Shown here one piece after another: positions 46,116-57,794 of a DNA stretch of 64,000 bases. The DNA is from Hydractinia symbiolongicarpus (Eukaryota > Cnidaria > Hydrozoa > Anthoathecata > Hydractiniidae). The stretch covers positions 22,544,501 through 22,608,500 of the forward strand of contig NC_079886.1 in NCBI RefSeq assembly GCF_029227915.1, written 5' to 3'. The notes beneath the pieces are model-generated. The model had not been told where the DNA came from, made no database searches, and saw nothing but the letters and a program-made list of their open reading frames with translations. Numbering within the stretch: position 1 is the first letter of the stretch; the number at the start of each line of letters is the position of its first letter. Made by a program: the position numbers and the translations under genes.

Positions 46116-48111
46116 CTTTTCTCTACCTCTTACTAAAAAGTAAAAATAGCTAAATACAATTGGCTGCAACAAAATTTTCAAGTAATCAATCTTTCTTAAA
46201 ATTATGCAGCAGAGATAGAGAAGGGTTACATCTGGGACAGCTTTGTGCTCATGATGCTCATCGACTCATCTCCGTCTCAGACCTGCTCCTTTGACACTCA
46301 ATCTCGACTATCTGGGACACTTGTGCGCATCGACTCCTCTTCCACTTAGGCAGGGGAACGATTGAAATGAGAACCATCACTTAAACTTTGACGTCTTCAA
46401 GGACCCATCAATACACAAGTATCTTTGTTCGGAAATTTGTTTTTCCCGTTGCCTTTATTGTGTAGAACTTAAAACTCTGATCAAAATAATGTATAGAATC
46501 AGGTGCTTTTGTCGAATGCCTAAAAAGATGGTTTTAAATTTTGCTGACGTTAGCAAAGAACTGCAAAAGGTCAAAAAAGTTTTAAAACGTTTTATACCCG
46601 TTGCCTTTATCGTAGAGATCTTGAAAAGTTGATAAAGAAATTGTATAGTAACATGTACTGTTGACAAACGATTGCAGAGATATTGAGGTTTAAATTTTTT
46701 TTTTAAATAACGTCATCAATCCAAACATTCCGACGCGGGTTCGGGAATCCAGGTTTGGTAAACATACCCAAATTGGCCCCAGGTGGTCCCTAATTACCCA
46801 CGCGGTAAAGCTGACGCCACCATCTCCTTTCCAAGTTATTGGCCTCAAAGTTTTAAGCCAAAAAATTTGACATTTTAGGCATCAGTTTTTTGCCTTCATC
46901 AAAGGAAAATGAACACATCCACTTTGCCTGTTACAGACACACACAGTCCCTGTATTATTATAAAGATGTTTTGAAACTCGCCAAGAGAAAACTTTCCTTT
47001 CAAAATGGCTTGCATAGGCAGCGCACATGTGAAATATAAAGCCATGACTAAAAGATAAACTGCCAACGAATGGGAATTGGTTGCTTCACTACTACAAAAG
47101 AATAGAAGGGAGATATTTAAGCAGCTGAGAATATTTTAATGGAGAAGAACGTTCGTAACTGTCGTTTAGTTAGCTACTTTCCTCTTTCACTTCCAATATT
47201 TTAATGTAAGTTGCAAAAAACTGTTTTAGAATGGCTGCAGAAAGTTTATTTAGTAAAGTGTGAAGGATGTGGAACAGGGGATTGTAATTGGGAGCTGAAG
47301 GAGAACCTTGTCGACGAAAGGCTAATTAAGTTTTTGTTTGTTTTCTTTGCTGTTCTTTCTTTTTTATGTACAATTATGCTGAAGATATTATGTTCAAGAT
47401 ATCATGTTAAAAAGTAAAAATAAAAATAAACTGTACTTTTCCCTTCTACCTAGTTACTGGCCCAATCCGGCTCCTTAATAAATGGCAGTATTGTGTTCTG
47501 TTGAAGTTATGTTGTCTAGCTTAAAAAACTGTTTAAAAGAAATACTAGCTTCTATCACATAGTGTTTCCCCATTGATGTTTTTCGTTTCTTATTTCAGGA
47601 AAACAGTAAAATTGAGGGCAGAGATGTTTCATGTTATGGTCCAGAGGACTTCCGTCATGCATAACTGCATAACTCTGTCAAGGGTGGGACTCTGTCTTTA
47701 TTAAGGAAATGGGGACTAAAAGGTCCAATAACTATCCTGTATCCTGTATCCTCTGTATATGTGCTTTTTTACAAAAATACCTCTGGTGAAGTTTTAGCAA
47801 AAAAGAAGCGGCTGATACCTAGGGTTATCATATCCTTTGTTGAAATACGTTTTACTAACCCATAGTGTTGTGTCTATATGTGTAAACATTGTATTTAATT
47901 TTTTTAAGTTGATTTTTACGAAATATGTGGAAGTCTACACATCGGTTAAATGTATTTTATTTTTCATAACTTTGTAGAATTTCTTCAATTAGCAAAAGTT
48001 TTTATTGCTTGATGCTGGTGCTCTTCTAAAAATGTCTTTTCTTTTTTGGTATATGTAGGTTGATTACTTTCTTCTCGTTCTCTCTACATCTTCTGCCTGT
48101 AAACTCGTAAA
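46116..48111. other. Non-coding stretch 3' of the nine-exon gene
   Basis: A 68-codon open frame at 47,211-47,417 has a cysteine-bearing start (VKCEGCGTGDCNWELKE) and a hydrophobic end. It might be an eroded repeat or an unplaced exon, with too little to call. The remainder is AT-rich, with a short CCTGTAT repeat near 47,735. No other feature. Confidence 0.35.
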
Positions 48112-50105
48112 TCATTTTTCACCTTTTAACATAGATTCACAAGCATCCCATTTATTTGTTTTGCGCTGAAAGATCTTTTTAAACTCGTCTTTTTTCTTTT
48201 CAACTCCTGTATGTAAATTAAAATAGAAATCACTATGCTTATTAAAATGCTACTTGCCTGCATTATTTCACATTCTACTACTAACCTTGTCCACTAAAAG
48301 GTCTTAGTGTTCCAAATCTTCTGAGTAAGTCTGGTACATGTTTAACAAAGATGTGAATGTATGGTGTCACAGAAATTGACGGGTCATAGCCACATCCTGG
48401 CATATTTTTCAACATTTCCACCCATTTAACAACCTGTATAAATAGAGCGTAAAAGGACTGTTATATGTTATGTTATAATATATATAATGTTGAGCTCCTA
48501 ATCAAATAGCTGTACTTGTCTCCATTGTGGCTGCAGATGGGTTTTAACAACCAGAACATACACAAGGAAGAAGTCTAAAAATTCTAACCTCTATCTCAAA
48601 AGTATCGATTTCAATTTCAGTGAGTTTTGTTGACCTGTTCATTTTTTCATATAGTTGATCAAATTTCTAAATAGAACCAGTTTTCATAAAGCTCTGGATT
48701 TTGAATTACCCAAATATTTCTGAGACTTGTCCACACAGAAATTTTACTACCTGCCATAAAAGTGTTGTTTCGGAAGCTTGTTCCAATGGAAGAAAACTTG
48801 GGAAATAACTTGGAAGTTTCTTCACTAATGTTGTTTTGGAGGATCCCATTAAGGATGTCCACTCCACCTTGTTGTTATTTCGCAGAATTTTCATGGGTAC
48901 ACCAATACTGTGCATTTTCTCCAGCATGACATACTCATATTTTATTTGCGGTTTTTCTTTCTAAAAATGCAAGGTATGTTATGTATGTTAATTTAGCACG
49001 AAAACTATGCCTTTATCTTTGAAGAATGTCCAAGTTTTGTCCGATTACAACTGCTTTATTTTGTTTAAAGCTGGCATTATAATAAAATAATATTTTCATT
49101 AACCTCATCTCTGGCAATAACTGATTGGATTAAAGCATCTTCCAGTTGGTCACTTATTCTTAAGAATAAATTTAGCTCATCAATGATGTATGATGTAACT
49201 GGAACGCTTGGAAAAATTGGTGGATTTGCGCATCCATTGTCTTTTTCCCAATATCCATGCATAACTCGTTGTTCACCATTATTTCTAAGATCCTGTCTAA
49301 GAATCAAAAAGTGAGTGGGAAAAGTTTAACCTGTTAATAATTCATCAAAGCACAGTTTAAAATATTCAAATTCAACTTTATACCTTTTAGCTTCGCTGAT
49401 GTAGCAATAAATACAAGAGTGATTGTTGTTAGCACTCTCCATTCCCAGGCTCATCAGAAGAAACTAAAATATGTTAATATTATATATTAAACTTAAAGGT
49501 TGAAATTATGTTTGTGCATTTTAGTGTAATATGTCCTTACTTACTTCATAGTCACCTCCAATAAACAGCGTAATTTGTTGGACTGACGTGTCACCATCAC
49601 ATTTTCCTGTTTTTTGAATGTGCTCAACATCGTTTATTACGTTGCTAAGTGATATTCTTAGCTTTTCGTAACTTTCTTCAACTTGCACAACAGCAAATGC
49701 CTTGTTTCCTAAATATTAAAATTGTATTTTAAGTTCATTTAAGTATAAATTACAATGGGGTATTTTAATAAGTTTCTTACCAGTGCTGGAAATTTGGTCA
49801 TTGAAGCAACTGTATGTGCAGACCAGCAGTGAATCGTCTCTGGATAATTTTGTGCCGTGAACACTTACTTTCAACTAAATTAAATTATTTTTTTACCCTT
49901 CGACTCCATAAATTTTAAAGTTATTTAACTTTGTTTTATACTTACATTTAGATTTTGCATTCCTGAAGATACCAGGGGTTCCGTTTTTAACATGTCGAAC
50001 AAATGTATTTCCGCTCCTGGTGCTTGTCCCGGTGTAAAAGAAATATTGTATTCATTCTCCTGCTGTTCTTCGCCTTCGAATTCACCGTTATAAATCGTTC
50101 TAATA
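48112..50105 (-). CDS. Nine-exon gene, conserved protein of unknown function
   Basis: Minus-strand exons 50105-49946, 49874-49781, 49708-49545, 49463-49384, 49296-49104, 48960-48751, 48666-48589, 48433-48286 and 48206-48112 all have GT/AG borders and compatible phases, giving 406 codons and a TGA stop at 48,114-48,112. Recognisable segments include LKVSVHGTKLSRDDSLLV, QQITLFIGGDYE, FLLMSLGMESANNNHSCIYC, YIIDELNLFLRISDQ, VTPYIHIFVKHVPDLLRRFG and FSGQG followed by VEKKKDEF. I recall this as a widespread cnidarian/sponge family with a DELhL-LRI-D motif and an FSGQGVEKNN-like motif, with no established function and possibly of transposon origin. The 5' end is missing: a coding-like segment at 50,141-50,245 precedes it but joins in the wrong phase. 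Intact splice sites over nine exons argue for an expressed gene. Confidence 0.8.
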
Positions 50106-50140
50106 CTAGAAAATTATCACAGTTAAGTAACGTTGCTTAC

Positions 50141-50245
50141 CGTTTTCTGCGACCATTGGCACATGAAAAAGATCATCATCAAATGTTTTAAAAAACACAC
50201 TAATTAGTGGCAAACCATATTCTTTGGAAAATGACAACGCTTCCC
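50141..50245 (-). CDS. Candidate upstream exon of the nine-exon gene
   Basis: An open stretch encoding SKEYGLPLISVFFKTFDDD and HVPMVAEN ends at a good donor (GTAAGC, 50,140-50,135) 35 bases before the next acceptor. It looks coding, but leaves in phase 1 whereas the next exon needs phase 2, and the intron would be only about 35 bases. Either a small indel has broken the join or this segment splices elsewhere. Confidence 0.4.
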
Positions 50246-51543
50246 GAGAAGTTTCTCAATAAAATTATAAGGTAAAGGGTTGATTGAGCACGTTACCAAC
50301 CTCGTTCCCAAGTTTGTTTTCATACTTGTACGAGACCTAGTATTATCTTTTGTTCGACAATTGCGTCACGTTAAATCATGATACTGGGAAGGAGTTGCTG
50401 TAAGTTGTAAATTGTAAAAGTGAATTAAAACCTTAATTTTTTTTGTCTTGTTGCTGCGCACCAATTTTGTTATACCTTTTTACCCGGTGTGTTTGCGTTT
50501 TCACCAAATGTTGTGTTGCAATTTTTAACTCTTTTTCATAATCAGGCAATTTGGCAAGTTGGGTAGCATTTCGAGTTCTTAATTGCCCTAATCCTTGGTC
50601 TGGCGTGGACAAAAAACTTTTCGAGACTACGTTAACTGTATACCTCCACCTCTCCTATTCTTGATTGCGCACAACAGAGGACTTCCCTTTACTAAATTGT
50701 GCCTGCGAGCAATTAAATGATAAAAAGATGTTACTATTTTTGCCTTAACTTCTTTCTAGATCTCCTCCAATTGTTTGTACAAATTTGGCTTATTTCGCCT
50801 TTCAAAAGTAGGCATCCTTTTAGCGCAATTACAAAGCTGAAATCGTCAGGTGTGACCCTTATCTTGTCGATGAATAAACTGTTTAGTTTTTTTCAGGGGG
50901 CAGAAAACCAACTTTGGTTAAGGGCCTCGGCGTACTATTCTTACAATAACACTTCTGTTTTGTTTCGTAATAGCGAACAACACTGAGCATTCATTTGTAA
51001 AACGGACTTTGAAATATCACCGGGCGATAACAGCGTGTGTTAGAAAAACGAAGAGTGCCTTAAAAAACACTAGAATAGTGGAAAGAAATAAATATTTTTT
51101 TTAAGTAGGAAGTCCTAAAAATTAGGCATTTACAAAGGAAAAATTGAGGTTTTTAAACGCGTATTTGCACGGTAAAAATATAAAATTAATGCATTTTTTA
51201 AGTGCTTAGCAAGTATTTTAAGCGAAAAATCAATACCATTTGTTGGAAGTACGAAAATAAACATTGCGTATCCAAAAAATTAGAGCAAAGTAATGGGGAT
51301 ACCCAAAAATGCGACGAAAATACGTCGAATTCTGCATTCGAATGTAAACTCACCCCCTGACATTGTGTATTGTGCGCAATGGTAGATCAGGATGTCATTG
51401 CATTCTCAAGGGTTTTTTCTTACCTGACATTGCCATACCATTTTCTTTTTTCTTTTTTTTCACCAAAAAAGACGACAAAATTAGGTTTAATATTTAAAAA
51501 ACAACTTTCTGTGTAGTAAACAAACACATACTTTAAATAAGGA
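50246..51543. other. Non-coding or unplaced-exon stretch
   Basis: A minus-strand open segment near 50,880-50,720 (IDKIRVTPDDFSFVIALKG) has some coding character and could be a terminal exon of an unseen gene, but lacks a partner exon. Nothing else is supported. Confidence 0.3.
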
Positions 51544-51672
51544 TCTGTATTATAATACCCGTTACGTCTGTCTGTTTGTCACGCAAAATGGTACCGCAGG
51601 TAGCGAGACGCACGCAATGCTGTATAAAAAGGAAAGGCAATCCCGTGGAGTTTTTCACGGGTCGCTGACTAG
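51544..51672 (+). mobile_element. Helitron-like mini-element
   Basis: The segment begins TCTGTATTATAATACCCGTT after an A and ends CTAG before a T, the A/T insertion and TC...CTRR ends expected of Helitrons. A hairpin (CCCGTG 51,642-51,647 with CACGGG 51,656-51,661, 8-base loop) lies 7 bases before the CTAG, as in Helitron 3' ends. It is 129 bp and non-coding, so non-autonomous. The call rests on end structure only. Confidence 0.55.
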
Positions 51673-54414
51673 TACTATAAATTTTGACCAGCATCAGTCT
51701 TTTTTGAAGTTTGTAACGTTTTGAGCCTGGAATATCAGGCGAAAAATATACAAAAAGTTAAAACTGGTAAGTTGAGGCTGAGCAATTTCTTTACAGTGCG
51801 AGTCGTCTTAAGCCTAAATATTCCTATAAAGTTTATTTTAACAAAAAGATTTACAAAATATTCGTATATAAAATCGTGTTAAAATTTTTTTATCGTTTGC
51901 ACGTATAAAAAAGGTGTGTACCTGAAAAAGATATGTTCGAATATACATTTTCCTAACCAAAGAAGCGAAAACATTCTTTCACTTTGACTTCGGACCGACT
52001 ACATTTATTATAGATGTCTGTTAGAAAATTTGATAGAAAAAATTCTCCGTCACTTTTTTATTAACTTTCAGTGTTAATCTGAAAAGTGTTTTTTTGCTAG
52101 CTAATAATTTATTTACTAGGTATTCTTAGCGATTTATTATTTATGTCACCAGCTACCACAAAAAGTTATTCATAGTCTTACTTCGTCTTTTATGCACAGT
52201 GCCGCTTTGTGTTATGGAAAGCGCGAAATAATTTTAAATGTTTTTCTCAACAACGGTGGTGGTTTACACGTTGTGTTTTTTATACAAGAAAACATTTTAT
52301 AAAAAACTGACAAAAATTAAGAAACTTTTACTAGTTGCAAAAATGTATTGTTTTAAGGTAAGAAATATTATATTCACATTGCTTTACTCACCATATTAAC
52401 AATTACACATCTAGAATACACTATTCTGGCACATCAAAAGACTAATTAGAAATAACCATCTCAGCAAAACAACATCATTTTAGATCATGAAAAAAATTCG
52501 AAAAGGTATCATTTCATCTTTTTCGTATATACCTTAATGAATGCCTCCTTGTTGCGCTAAATCAAGTTTTTCATTGAATATCCATCTTTTAGAATCCGTC
52601 AAAATAAAGAAATTTGTTAAGAATCTTTTCCCAGTTAAAATGACCTCAGAATTTAAGAAAATTTTACGAATTGGGCGTTTCCTTGTTTTTCTAAATGCAA
52701 AACGTATAATATCATACTTGATCCTTTTTTATTAAGTAATACTCGTTAACCCGTGAAAGAATCCACGCCCGTCCTTTGCATATGACATTTTGTGTTTCCG
52801 TAGCACGATGTTGTTTTTGCGAATAAACAGTCAGAATACAGCCATTATTAATATAGAGGCTAGCCAGAGTACACAGCGTCTAAGCGACGGGCTTAATCAC
52901 AAGTTGAACGTCAGGTTAAGCGCTTAAGTGTGGGTAAAGGTGACAGGCATTAAAGTGGACCGCGGTAGTACCAGGCATAGCGTTTCCAGTGTCATGTATC
53001 TTTTAAAGAATAACTTTTCTTTAACTTTAACTTAAATAAAGAAACACATGATAAAACCTGTAGTTACCCCGTCATAACAGAAACGGACAGCCGTCTTTTC
53101 TTATTTTGAAGTAGAAGTTATTGTGAATGTTTAAAAATTGATCGTAAAAAACCGGGAGGAGCACTCAGCACAGGCAAATCATTTCGCACATTCGTGTGGT
53201 GTGTTTACGTTAATGGGTCCTATATAGACATAATATCTATTTCTGAAGAACTTTATTGTAACGTCAGTTTAAGCGCATATATAGCAGCACCATATGTGCG
53301 ACTTTATACTGTTTTAACTACATTGTACATGAATGTACACACCCTAGCTTTATTCAATGTTTAAATATAACTTCAGACAACTTTAAAAAAATGTTTGTAC
53401 TAAGTAAATTTCGAAGGAGGGTGTAAGAAAACCAACCAAATCTGCGGAGTGGAGGAGAGTACAAGAACAGAAGCTCTCCAACCAAAACATCATTTTCCAC
53501 TGTGAGTCACTTGATTGCATTTGTATTTTTCTATCTGCTCTTTCTGATTGGCAAAATTTCCGGTGTAGCAGAATTATAACTGTGTAGATCAAACAACCAT
53601 ATGATAATTTATTAAAAAGAAAAAAGGTTGCTCTTTGGCAGAAGGCCTATGTCAGAGAATCAGCCATGTCCTCCGATACCTAGTTTGTTGCATAGGAAGC
53701 GTTATGATATATTGAAAGAAACACTGAGTGTAAACAAGTGTTTTTTTATATAAAACGTTATTATACTAAAAGATATTGAAAATATAATCCAACTCACCCA
53801 CGATTGTCAAACTTAATTGTCATTAATTTCCATGGTCAACCGTGCAACTTACTTTGAATTTACTCACAAAATTATTGTGCAGTTACTTTAAAAAAGGTTA
53901 AACCTAGTAAAAATGAACAGACACAACGAAGACATCTTTTATTCTGACTGACTTAAAAAGATGGGCGTGCTCCAGCCCGGGCATGTTTAGCAAGTGTCTT
54001 TACCACAGCTACGGGACCAAACCATGCCATATGAGGGGAATTCGGTGGGCAATACCGATGTATGCGTTATGTATATATATTAAGAATACAGGACTCACAT
54101 GATAACAGTGAAGATACTAAAGTGGAAATCCTACATAAGCAGGAGGGCCATTGTCAGACCATAATGTACTGCGAAGGTTTAATATCAACCATAAATTATT
54201 GCTCTTTGATATGCAAACTTCCTTCGATTTTAAGTTATAAAAAAAACTACGGAAATCACATAGCTGACAAAAAGCAAATAAAAAACAGTTTTAACGTCTG
54301 AAGAAAAATAAAAATCATTTTTTTGTCAGTTTAGAGTGTCATGAAATAACATAACGATTAGTGAAACATTTTGAATATTATTTTGTTGCCTTGTAGAGTC
54401 TGCAGAAAAAGATT
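51673..54414. other. Non-coding stretch
   Basis: About 2.7 kb of AT-rich sequence in which I find no gene, tRNA or clear repeat. Several short open frames lack coding signatures. Confidence 0.4.
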
Positions 54415-54437
54415 TGTGTGTATGTGTGTGTGTGTGA
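54415..54437. repeat. (TG)n microsatellite
   Basis: A short alternating TG tract, interrupted once by TATG, lies directly upstream of a candidate signal-peptide exon. Confidence 0.7.
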
Positions 54438-54444
54438 CTGAAAT

Positions 54445-54504
54445 ATGAAAGGTTTGGAGACTCGGCTGTTTATATTGCTTTGTCTGGTCTTAGCGTTTTT
54501 GCAG
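54445..54504 (+). CDS. Candidate signal-peptide exon
   Basis: ATG at 54,445 opens a 20-codon frame: MKGLETRLFILLCLVLAFLQ, which has a basic start and a strong leucine-rich core like a secretory signal peptide. It ends exactly at a GTAGGT donor. No convincing second exon was found within the next kilobase, so this could be the first exon of a gene whose remainder I miss, or chance. Confidence 0.3.
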
Positions 54505-55711
54505 GTAGGTTATATTTTGGAGGAAGGAAGTTTCATCCTTGTCCCCAGATTCGGTATCCTATCGCCATCACGCTTATCATAAAGGGAAATATATATGCTG
54601 GAAACAAGGTCAAGGAAATTCAAGGCAGTAAATTTTATTAAAAAATTAACAAATAAGGGTCAAGCATTTAGTATGCACTCATGAAATGACCAAATTTATA
54701 ATTCTCTCTTGGACGTAAAAATACGCTTTGAATGTAACCACTGTCTCTCTTTCTTCACTACCTTATCTCCAGACGCTCCTCTTATTATTATGCTGGTCCA
54801 TAAAGCCCGTGAAGAAATCCACTTAAGCAGAAGGACAATGGAAAAATAGGTTGTTTTAGATTTTTGGCTGATGTTAGCAGTGCAGATACCACCCTCATCC
54901 CTAGTGTTTTTTGTCTTTTTGATATGAGAGAAGACGAAGAATAATACCCTGGTATCGTTGAGTGATTTTTGGCCAATAAATGGCCAGATTATGCGAACGC
55001 GTCATACGGTAATTTATGCGACTAACAATGGCGTAACTTTAGCGGGCAGAATCTATGTTCCAGCAACAGAAAATTATTGTCTCACGACTAAAATATGCAA
55101 GAAAAATTATCTTGGTAACTGCAATAAGCGTCTTTCAAGTTTAAAAAAAGATGTGCTGTTTTATTAACACGTTAAATAATACTTTAATATAGTTTAGTGG
55201 GTGCTTCCTGAGAACGTAGATGTTGCATTGTTAGGTTTCAAATCAAATTTATGAGAAAATTTTTTATTTTTGTGGTTTTTTGAACCATGAAAAAAACAAG
55301 GAATTAAAGAGATGGATGTATGTGGACAGCTTCGGAGATCATGCGCTATTATGGATTTTCGAAGCCTGGTGGTGCAAGTTGAACTTTGAACCCTATATGC
55401 TGCAGACAATATCTATTTAGGCGTATTGCTTTGATTTGTTGAAAAATTTTAAATAGTAATTAAATACACGTGTGTAGGACGTAGGTGATACTGATTGTGT
55501 TATTGTTGTTTTTTACTCCTACGAACTCCTAAGCTCTAATTTTTGAAATACTTTTATATTTTTACGAGAACTATTTTTTTGTGAAGATAAAAAGTTAAAC
55601 TTTTGTTTAAAATACCTCCGTACTCTGAATACAAGTATAAGTATAGGTACTGAATGGAAAGGAACAGAACAAATTCTGAACATACGATGTTTACGTCACT
55701 TGAAGCCTGAT
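54505..55711. other. Non-coding stretch
   Basis: No supported gene or repeat. Short open frames at 54,788-55,409 show no domain. Confidence 0.35.
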
Positions 55712-56204
55712 TACATCATATGTTTTGTACTCACCTGTGGAGGGTTGTATCTCATGGGACACCTGGCGCCTATTTTATCGCACAGTTCTACAGAGCACCA
55801 GTAACAGAGTACCATTTTATATATACATTCCAACAACATTTGAGTATTTTACCTACATATTGGACACATGTTGTTGCATATGTCCCGTGTTTTGAACTTG
55901 CCAGGCCTTAGCATACATGCATGATATTCAGCGGCTTTGCTGCACATGTCTTGTGTCTTGAATTGTTTCGGATTGAACCAGAACATCTCATGGTTTTTAT
56001 TGAAGGCTTTGCTGCACATGTCCTGTGTCTTGAGCCGGTATGGTACAAACTCGAGAACGCGAGAATCCTCCTCAACAGCCTTGTTGCACATGTCCTGGTA
56101 CATCCATGAGTATAAGGGGGTACTTTTTCAACACCCCTGTTGCACGTGTCTTGCATTTTGATCTCATCTATTGCATACTTTAACATCTTCTCTTTACAAC
56201 CCAT
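55712..56204 (-). pseudogene. Repeat protein with KTQDMC units (virus-like element), frameshifted
   Basis: From ATG at 56,204 the minus strand encodes about five units of 21-25 residues with a core K-[TM]-[QR]-D-[MTI]-C-[NS]-[KRN]: IKMQDTCNRGV, YQDMCNKAV, KTQDMCSKAF, KTQDMCSKAA and KTRDICNNM. A frameshift near 56,100 splits the first unit from the rest, and a stop near 55,849 ends the second frame. Such KTQEMC-type (DUF4116-like) repeats are known to me from large-virus proteins and from virus-derived loci in cnidarian and arthropod genomes. Function unknown. The location beside the other virus-like genes supports membership of the same element. Confidence 0.6.
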
Positions 56205-56623
56205 TTTTTTCTCTTAGGGTGGTCAATATGATCACATCTTTACTGCGTCTGCGTTGAATGATAGGGATCTTTGCAGATGGTCAGCGGTATTTTGTGCCAT
56301 GGGGTGTGATAAAAAGTTGTGACGTCACTAACGTTTTTGTGTATGATATTTTTTATGAGAGTTTGATCGAAAGATTTGGAAATATGTGGTTATAAACCAT
56401 CCCTAGAACTGCTATTTGTATCTTCCATTTTTAATATTGCGCATTTTTATACAGAAAGTAACACACTTTTTGCAACCCTCACAAAATGAAATAACCTGAT
56501 TGGCTAAACAATTCTCTACTTGTCTTTTTCGCACACAACGCGAAGAACTAGTTAAACTCGATTCTACTTTGCTCAGAAGAGAATAGACAAGATTATTTTC
56601 TGTTCTTTCATGTCAAGGAAAAT
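56205..56623. other. Spacer between virus-like genes
   Basis: AT-rich non-coding sequence between divergently oriented reading frames (minus at 56,204, plus at 56,624). It could hold promoters, but no motif is identifiable with confidence. Confidence 0.35.
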
Positions 56624-56851
56624 ATGGCTGCTCATATGAGCGATGGTGGTGAGTACGTGTATGAGGGATACTTTTGTGGAGGTGCGTGCTGCTTGGCTTA
56701 TGTGGAAGAGCGGAAGGTGTATGATAGTGCGTACGAAATGTCGCTATGGCTGTTGAAAAGCCGCTACAAAGGAAGGCCTGCTCCAGACTGGAGACGTCTT
56801 AGAAGATTTGGAGGTGACTCGACGCGAAAGGAATTTTTGGGGTTTGTTTAA
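56624..56851 (+). CDS. Hypothetical small protein
   Basis: A 75-codon frame with a good start context (AAAATATGG). It contains a GYFCGGACC segment and a basic C-terminal half (WRRLRRFGG). Not recognised. A GGTGAGT donor-like site lies just inside the frame, so the ATG could alternatively belong to a short first exon. It sits between virus-like genes and may be one of them. Confidence 0.3.
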   Translation: MAAHMSDGGEYVYEGYFCGGACCLAYVEERKVYDSAYEMSLWLLKSRYKGRPAPDWRRLRRFGGDSTRKEFLGFV

Positions 56852-57430
56852 ACCAAGGTTATCTAACAGCAGGGTTGTAAGATAAAGAAAATACTGCTAA
56901 TAAATGTGCATCAACCGTCGAACAAAATTCGAGGTTAGGGAAAACGTGGTAGCTTAATTTTTTATAGATGGCATTGGTCTCTCTCTACCACTAATGGCGT
57001 TGGCTTTAGTGCAAGAATCATCAAAAGAAGTGGAGAATGAGCGGAGGATTCAAGGCCTGGAGGACGATGTTTATACCTGTAGATAAATGGAACAATGTAA
57101 AGACTGCGAACGTACAACGGGGGTAGCTGTGTATGTAGAACGAGAAGCAATCCTCTGAAGTCGTTTGAATTTCAATAAACAAGATGCTAAAATTTTAAGA
57201 AAAAATTGTCAAGCCTAAAATATTCTGCAACCTTGCTACTACCTTTACAGACATCAACGATATCAACGTGGATTATCTAACGGTGTCAGACTCCATTCCA
57301 ATGGAGGTAAGGATCAGCGTTTTATAGTGGGGTACCATACACGAGACCTCGTAGTAGCCCTCAGGGTAAGAACACCAAAAATCTGATCCCCGCATAGGGT
57401 CAACCGGTACAACGCCAATGCTGTACCAAC
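56852..57430. other. Spacer, possible eroded coding sequence
   Basis: Short plus-strand open stretches (for example near 56,970-57,080) have some coding character but are broken. No product can be named. Confidence 0.3.
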
Positions 57431-57754
57431 GATGAGTCTTGATTTCGAAGAGTACCCTTGGTTGCGAAGTATCGCCAAATCTGGAACAAAATCGAAGAGT
57501 TCATTTCTGAGCAATTGAAGACGGAGACTGTGAAAAAGGACCGTTACATCAATGCTAAACTCAAATACTACAAGGATGCAATCACAACTAAATTCCACGG
57601 TGTGCCAGTACCCTATGATGAGTCATGTCAAGTCTGTGCCATCCTGGCACTATCATCGGTGTATGTGCAGGGCAAACACCACTATCCCCAGATACATGTT
57701 GTGGAATGTCGGTACAAGGACTTCAAAAAAGAATGGCTGCTAAATGAGGACTAA
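57431..57754 (+). pseudogene. Virus-like small gene, probably frameshifted near its start
   Basis: An ATG at 57,431 starts MSLDFEEYPWLRSIAK, but that frame soon stops. The overlapping frame from 57,458 stays open to the TAA-type stop at 57,754 (98 codons) and looks coding (KLKYYKDAITTKFHGVPV, ECRYKDFKKEW). A one-base shift near 57,465-57,475 would explain this. The gene converges on the minus-strand gene ending at 57,786, with a hairpin between them. I recall similar small proteins in cnidarian virus-like elements but know no function. Confidence 0.45.
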
Positions 57755-57764
57755 AAAACCATAT

Positions 57765-57794
57765 ATTTTATAGGGCCTACAAGACCTATAAAAT
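57765..57794. terminator. Hairpin between convergent virus-like genes
   Basis: ATTTTATAGG (57,765-57,774) is followed after 10 bases by its perfect complement (57,785-57,794). It lies exactly between a plus-strand gene ending at 57,754 and a minus-strand gene ending at 57,786, as expected of a shared bidirectional terminator. The arm resembles the TTTTATAAGCC arm of the hairpin at 306-331. Confidence 0.5.

Noticed and set aside
47211-47417. 68-codon frame with VKCEGCGTGDCNWELKE
   Set aside because: Short, unrecognised, and no splice partner or homologue recalled; left as a note in the spacer entry.
51642-51661. Hairpin read as a bacterial-type terminator
   Set aside because: The context is animal DNA, and the hairpin fits the 3' end of a Helitron-like element better.
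55921-56161. Plus-strand frames with repeated AAHVLCLE units
   Set aside because: They are the antisense of the KTQDMC repeat gene; the minus strand matches a known repeat type.
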